In this document: positions 60,136-64,000 of the stretch, in pieces
Position numbering within the stretch: position 1 is the first letter of the stretch
How the letters are laid out: every line of letters starts with the position of its first letter
Source of the DNA: Oryzisolibacter propanilivorax
GTDB taxonomy: Bacteria; Pseudomonadota; Gammaproteobacteria; Burkholderiales; Burkholderiaceae_C
Assembly (NCBI RefSeq): GCF_900103645.1
Contig: NZ_FNHP01000005.1
Coordinates: 124,001 to 188,000, forward strand
DNA: 64,000 nt
Direction: 5' to 3'
The notes under the pieces: generated by a model
The model's input: only the letters and a program-made list of their open reading frames with translations
What the model was told of the DNA's origin: nothing
Database searches by the model: none
Translations under genes and position numbers: made by a program

Positions 60136-61524
60136 TCAGTGGCCAGCAGCCGGTGCCGGCGCGGTGCCCGGCGCAGGCGCGGGCGCGGGCGCGGCAGCGG
60201 CACCCGGCGCCGCCGGGGCACTGGCCGGCTCGCCAGCCGCACCGCGGCGCTCGCGCCACTGGCCGCGCTCGCCGCCGCGGCGCTGCCCGCCGGTACGTGC
60301 GCCCGCGCCGGCCGCCACGGGCGGCGCGCCGGCCAGCTGCACCGGGCCGCCGTCCTTGACGCGGTCGCCGCCCTCGGTCACCACGCGCTCGCCGGCCTGT
60401 AGGCCCTGGGTGACCAATATCCGGTCCACGCTGGCCATGCCGCGTGTCACCGGGCGCAGGTGCGCCACCTGCTCGGCGTCCACCACGTACACATAGTCGC
60501 CCTGCGGGCCGGTGCGCACCGCTGTCACCGGCACCAGCACGCCGGCCTCGGTGCCCAGCTGCAGCCGGGCGTTGACGAACTGGTTGGGGAACAGCGCGCC
60601 GTCGGCGTTGTCGAAGCGCGCCTTGGCGCGCACCGTGCCGGTGGCGGTGTTGACCTGGTTGTCCAGCGTCAGGAAGCGCCCGGTAGCCAGCACGGCGGCG
60701 CGGCCGCGGTCCAGCGCCGTCACCGGCAGCGCGCCGCGCTGCTGCGCCGCGCGCACCGCCGGCACGCGGTCCTGCGGCACCGAGAACACCACGTCGATGG
60801 GCCGCACCTGGGTGATGGTGGCGATGCCGCCGCTGGTGCCGCTGCTGACCAGGTTGCCGGGATCGACCGCGCGCAGGCCGATGGTGCCGGCGATCGGCGC
60901 CCGCAGCTGGGTGTAGTCCACGTTCAGCTGCGCGTTGCGCTCGCTGGCGCGGTCGGACTGCACGGCGGCGTCCAGCTGCGCCACCAGCGCGCTTTGCGTG
61001 TCCAGCGTCTGGCGCGCGATAGAGTCCTGGCGCCACAGCTCCTGGTAGCGCGCCAGCGTCACGCGCGCGGCCTCCAGCTGCGCCGCATCGCGCGCGGTCT
61101 GCGCCCGCGCCTGGGCCAGCGCCTGCTCGAACGGCCGCGCATCGATGCGCGCCAGCACTTGGCCCTTCTTCACCTGCTGACCTTCGGTGAACAGCACCTC
61201 GGTCAGCACGCCCGAGACCTGCGGCACCAGCGTGGCGCTGGCCGACGGGGTGACGGTGCCCAGCGCGTCGATCAGCACCGGCAGATCGCCCTGCACCGCC
61301 TGCGCCATGCCCACGGTGACGCTGCCCATGCCGCCGAACATCGCCCCCGGCGGCGGCCCGCCCGGGCCGGCGCGGCCCATGGGCCCGGCCGGCGTGCGCG
61401 AGCGCTGCACCAGGTACCAGGCGGCGGCCACCAGCGCGGCGACCAGCAGCGCGGTGATGGCGACGGCGCGCCAGCGGCGGCGCGGCGCGGGAACGGGGGG
61501 TGTGGTGTCGGTGGGGGCGGCCAT
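60136..61524 (-). CDS. RND efflux periplasmic adaptor subunit, MdtA-like
   Basis: 462-residue membrane-fusion protein joining the pump to the outer-membrane channel. One membrane helix near the N-terminus (RAVAITALLVAALVAAAWYLV, about residues 16-36) anchors it. The lipoyl and hairpin region (VPQVSGVLTEVLFTEGQQVKKGQVLARID) and the beta-barrel part (YTQLRAPIAGTIGLRAVDPGNLV) are typical of MdtA. The C-terminal 70 residues are Gly/Arg then Ala/Pro-rich, a low-complexity tail. First gene of the operon, start MAAPTDT at 61524. Confidence 0.93.
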   Translation of the reverse strand: MAAPTDTTPPVPAPRRRWRAVAITALLVAALVAAAWYLVQRSRTPAGPMGRAGPGGPPPGAMFGGMGSVTVGMAQAVQGDLPVLIDALGTVTPSASATLVPQVSGVLTEVLFTEGQQVKKGQVLARIDARPFEQALAQARAQTARDAAQLEAARVTLARYQELWRQDSIARQTLDTQSALVAQLDAAVQSDRASERNAQLNVDYTQLRAPIAGTIGLRAVDPGNLVSSGTSGGIATITQVRPIDVVFSVPQDRVPAVRAAQQRGALPVTALDRGRAAVLATGRFLTLDNQVNTATGTVRAKARFDNADGALFPNQFVNARLQLGTEAGVLVPVTAVRTGPQGDYVYVVDAEQVAHLRPVTRGMASVDRILVTQGLQAGERVVTEGGDRVKDGGPVQLAGAPPVAAGAGARTGGQRRGGERGQWRERRGAAGEPASAPAAPGAAAAPAPAPAPGTAPAPAAGH

Positions 61525-61605
61525 GCGGAAAACGACGGAGACGGTGCAGCGGGATCGTAGCAGCGCAGGCCCTGGCGGCACCCCCGCCGCGCGGGCCGGT
61601 GAACC

Positions 61606-61672
61606 AGAGCCAAAAGTGCCGCAAGCCCTTTGTATGCAACGGCCTGCAGCTATGCTTTTCAAAGCAGCAAGG
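61606..61672 (-). repeat. ATAGCTG-family repeat between egtB and the efflux operon
   Basis: Minus strand: GAAAAGCATAGCTGCAGGCC, GTTGCATACAAAGGGCTTG, then CGGCACTTTTGGC. It lies between the egtB stop and the mdtA start, both on the minus strand. Confidence 0.8.
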
Positions 61673-61703
61673 CGGGGGCCTTTACCCCACCTTTACCCCT
61701 GCT

Positions 61704-63032
61704 TCACCGCGCGTCACGCGCCAGCCGCAGGCCGCTGAACTGCCAGCGCGCCGCGGTCGGGAAGAAGTTGCGGTAGCTGGCGCGTGCATGCCCGGCCGGT
61801 GTGGCGCACGAGCCGCCGCGCAGCACGTACTGGTTGACCATGAACTTGCCGTTGTACTCACCCACCGCGCCGGCGGCCGGGCGAAAGCCGGGGTATGGCG
61901 CGTAGCTGGAGCTGGTCCACTCCCAGACGTCGCCGAACAGCTGCTGCAGCGCGGGGCCATCGCTGCCGGCCGAAGTCTGCTGCGACGCGGCCGGCAGCGG
62001 ATGCAGCACGCCGCTATCGGCGAAGTGTCCCTGGCCGGCGGCGGCGCCGCACTCCTGCGCGGCGTGCTCCCACTCGGCCTCGGTCGGCAGGCGCGCGTCG
62101 GCCCAGCGGGCGTAGGCGTCGGCCTCGAAGTACGACAGGTGCACCACCGGCCGCGCATCGGCCAGCGGCTGCGCGCCGGCCAGGGTGAACTCCTGCCAGC
62201 CGCCGGCGCCGTCGGCGCGCCAGTACAGCGGCTGCTCCAGCTGCTGTGCACGGCGCCAGTCCCAGCCCTCGGCCAGCCACCACACCGGGTCGCGGTAGCC
62301 GCCAGCGTCGATGAAGGCGCGGTATTCGGCGTTGGTGACCGGCCGCGTCGCCAGGTCGTAGGGCTGCAGCCACACCGGGTGGCGCGGCAGCTCGTTGTCG
62401 AAGCAAAAGCCTGGGCCTTCATGGCCGATGTGTGCCAAGCCGGCGTCGAAATGGCGCCAGCGCAGCGGCGCGGCCGCCGCGTCGTGAGCCGGCCCGGGGG
62501 CGTCCTGGTACGCCGGGCAGGCCGGGTGGCACGACAGCAGGTGCTTCACGTCGGTGGCGATCAGCTCCTGGTGCTGCTGCTCATGCTGCAGGCCCAGGGT
62601 CAGCAGCGTGGCCAGCTCCGGGTCGTCGCCGCGCAGCTCCAGCAGCCGGCGCATGCGCGCATCGACCTGCCCGCGCCACTGGCGCACCGTAGCCAGGCCG
62701 GGGCGTGTCAGCAGGCCGCGCTGCGGGCGCGGGTGCTGGCGGCCGACGCCCTGGTAGTAGGAGTTGAACAGCACGCGGAAATCAGCGTCAAATGGCGCGA
62801 ACTGCGGCTCAAAGCGCTCCAGGATGAAGGTCTCGAAGAACCAGGTGGTGTGCGCCAGGTGCCATTTGACCGGGCTGGCATCGGGCATGGACTGGGCGCC
62901 GCAGTCCTCGGGCGACAGCGGGCGCGCCAGCCGCTCGGTGGCGGCGCGCACGGCGGCGTAGCGCTCGGTGGCTGGCACGGCGCCAGGGGCCGGCGGGGCG
63001 TTCAAGGACAGGTCGTGGGCAGGCATGCGCAT
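61704..63032 (-). CDS. egtB: Ergothioneine biosynthesis protein EgtB (sulfoxide synthase)
   Basis: 442-residue non-heme iron enzyme that joins hercynine with a thiol (gamma-glutamylcysteine or cysteine) and oxygen to form the sulfoxide intermediate. The N-terminal DinB-like domain supplies the iron ligands: KWHLAHTTWFFE (H58 or H61) and LQHEQQHQEL (H149, H153). The C-terminal FGE-sulfatase domain has GPGFCFDNELPRHPVWL, TEAEWEHAA and GDVWEWTSS. It is 21 bp downstream of egtD, so the two are an operon. Confidence 0.94.
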   Translation of the reverse strand: MRMPAHDLSLNAPPAPGAVPATERYAAVRAATERLARPLSPEDCGAQSMPDASPVKWHLAHTTWFFETFILERFEPQFAPFDADFRVLFNSYYQGVGRQHPRPQRGLLTRPGLATVRQWRGQVDARMRRLLELRGDDPELATLLTLGLQHEQQHQELIATDVKHLLSCHPACPAYQDAPGPAHDAAAAPLRWRHFDAGLAHIGHEGPGFCFDNELPRHPVWLQPYDLATRPVTNAEYRAFIDAGGYRDPVWWLAEGWDWRRAQQLEQPLYWRADGAGGWQEFTLAGAQPLADARPVVHLSYFEADAYARWADARLPTEAEWEHAAQECGAAAGQGHFADSGVLHPLPAASQQTSAGSDGPALQQLFGDVWEWTSSSYAPYPGFRPAAGAVGEYNGKFMVNQYVLRGGSCATPAGHARASYRNFFPTAARWQFSGLRLARDAR

Positions 63033-63053
63033 GGCGATTCTCGGCAGGGATTC

Positions 63054-64000
63054 TCAAGCGCGGGCATGCACCAGCGCGTACCAGCCGCGCTCGTCGGTCC
63101 AGGCCTGTGGCGCGTGGAAACCGGCGCGCTGCAGCAGCGCGGTGAAGTCCGCCAGCGGGTACTTGTAGCTGTTCTCGGTGTGGATGCGCTCGCCGGCGGC
63201 GAAGTCGCGCCCGCCACCCGGCCAGCGCACGCGCTGCGGCCCGCACGCGGCCAGGTGCATCTCGATGCGCGAGGCGGTGGTGTTGAAGAACGCCTCGTGG
63301 CGCCACTGCTGCGGGTCGAAGTCGCTGCCGACCAGCCGGTTCACATGCGCCAGGATGTTGCGGTTGAACGCCGCGGTGACGCCGGAGTCGTCGTCGTAGG
63401 CGGCCTGCAGCACGGCCACGTCCTTGGGCAGGTCGATGCCGATCAGGATGCCGCCGGTGTCCTGCGCCTGCCCGCCCGCGCTGGCCAGCGTGTGCATGTG
63501 GCGCAGCAGCGCCAGCGCCATGTCGGGATCAAAGTTGCCGATGGACGAGCCGGGATAGAACACCAGCCGCTGCTGGCGCGCGATGTCGTCGGGCAGCTGC
63601 ACGCCGGCGGTGATGTCGCCGCCCACGGCGCGCGCGTCCAGCCCCGGCAGCTGCGCGCGCAGGCGCGCCACGGCGGCCTGCAAATAATCGGCCGAAATAT
63701 CCACGCCGACGAACTGGCGCGCGGCCAGCAGCCGGCACAGCACGCGCGCCTTCTCGCAGCTGCCGGCGCCGGGCTCGATGACCACCCCGCCCGCGCCCAC
63801 CGCCGCGCGGATGGCGCGCGCGTGGCGGCGCAGCACCGCGCGCTCGGTGCGCGTGGGGTAGTACTCCGGCAGCCGGGTGATGGCCTCGAACAGCTCGGAG
63901 CCATGCTGGTCGTAGAAGTACTTGGGCGACAGCCGTGCCTGTGGCTGCAGCAGGCCATGCAGGATCTGCGCGCGTTCCTGCGCGCCCGCCTCGGGCGGCA
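63054..64000 (-). CDS. egtD: L-histidine N-alpha-methyltransferase EgtD (partial, N-terminus outside window)
   Basis: SAM-dependent trimethylation of histidine to hercynine, the first step of ergothioneine synthesis. About 315 C-terminal residues are present. Visible motifs are SPKYFYDQHGSELFEAITRLPEYYPTR (split here: SPKYFYDQHGS, then LPEYYPTRTE), the SAM loop VVIEPGAGSCEKARVL and YPGSSIGNFD. The frame runs off the right edge on the upstream side, so the start is not seen. Pairs with egtB. Confidence 0.93.
   Translation of the reverse strand, partial: PPEAGAQERAQILHGLLQPQARLSPKYFYDQHGSELFEAITRLPEYYPTRTERAVLRRHARAIRAAVGAGGVVIEPGAGSCEKARVLCRLLAARQFVGVDISADYLQAAVARLRAQLPGLDARAVGGDITAGVQLPDDIARQQRLVFYPGSSIGNFDPDMALALLRHMHTLASAGGQAQDTGGILIGIDLPKDVAVLQAAYDDDSGVTAAFNRNILAHVNRLVGSDFDPQQWRHEAFFNTTASRIEMHLAACGPQRVRWPGGGRDFAAGERIHTENSYKYPLADFTALLQRAGFHAPQAWTDERGWYALVHARA

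Overview
The window is visibly GC-rich and reads as chromosome of a betaproteobacterium of the Comamonadaceae (Acidovorax/Alicycliphilus/Diaphorobacter type). This rests on three things: the gene families and their order (iscR-iscS-iscU-iscA-hscB-hscA, azurin, NnrS, TadA with a C-terminal extension, an EgtB/EgtD pair), the short intergenic repeats with an ATAGCTG core, and a second repeat class of the kind seen in that family. The assignment is inference from gene content; no rRNA or tRNA gene is present. Coding density is high and no gene-free stretch exceeds 300 bases.

Layout. 1-4400: ISC iron-sulfur cluster assembly on the minus strand (iscR first, hscA running off the left edge), with an IscR-type operator upstream of iscR. 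4425-13900: uvrB, an aromatic aminotransferase, a small unknown protein, a YgiQ-type radical SAM enzyme, azurin, a YigZ protein and a dihydrolipoamide dehydrogenase-like flavoprotein, then a DadA-like FAD oxidoreductase. 15270-21510: a complete SUF operon sufB-C-D-S-U-T, so two Fe-S assembly systems lie within about 21 kb. 21690-24670: DUF2249 protein, NnrS, an SMR pump and an FAA hydrolase. 24857-30309: a two-gene chromate transporter, then a ferric-reductase-like membrane flavoprotein, two PepSY proteins and an OmpR-type two-component system. 30341-41046: sirtuin, RlmB, SstT, a YbbA-type ABC ATPase divergent from a TesA esterase, DUF2189 protein, a MetC-type lyase, a BON lipoprotein, a SulP transporter, a GGDEF protein and a FlhG-like ATPase. 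41141-46849: a minus-strand run gltS, small membrane protein, tadA fusion, LD-carboxypeptidase, large unknown membrane protein. 47038-51833: RlhA-like U32 peptidase, a HEPN-like protein with a broken nucleotidyltransferase partner, a 3'-5' exonuclease and metY. 51960-61524: an MdtABC-type RND efflux operon with its outer-membrane channel. 61704-64000: egtB and egtD for ergothioneine-type biosynthesis, egtD running off the right edge.

The most unusual feature is a family of about 14 short (50-65 bp) repeats scattered over the whole window. They share an ATAGCTG core followed by a small stem-loop (CCCTTG/CAAGGG) and a T-rich end. Twelve lie between genes, often inside operons (iscA/hscB, sufB/sufC, sufD/sufS, mdtC/outer-membrane channel) or between convergent genes. 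Two appear to have been captured in frame as protein sequence (in the YgiQ protein and in the MdtB-like pump), and others seem to contribute a start codon, a signal-peptide start or a stop codon to flanking genes. The RND pump carries two further in-frame insertions of different character.

Other points worth a second look: a TadA deaminase fused to a haloalkane-dehalogenase-like domain that has lost its nucleophile; a HEPN/MNT pair whose MNT half has lost its catalytic motif by a short deletion; a histidine-rich N-terminus on an LD-carboxypeptidase; and candidate operators in front of sufB, nnrS and the PepSY two-component operon.
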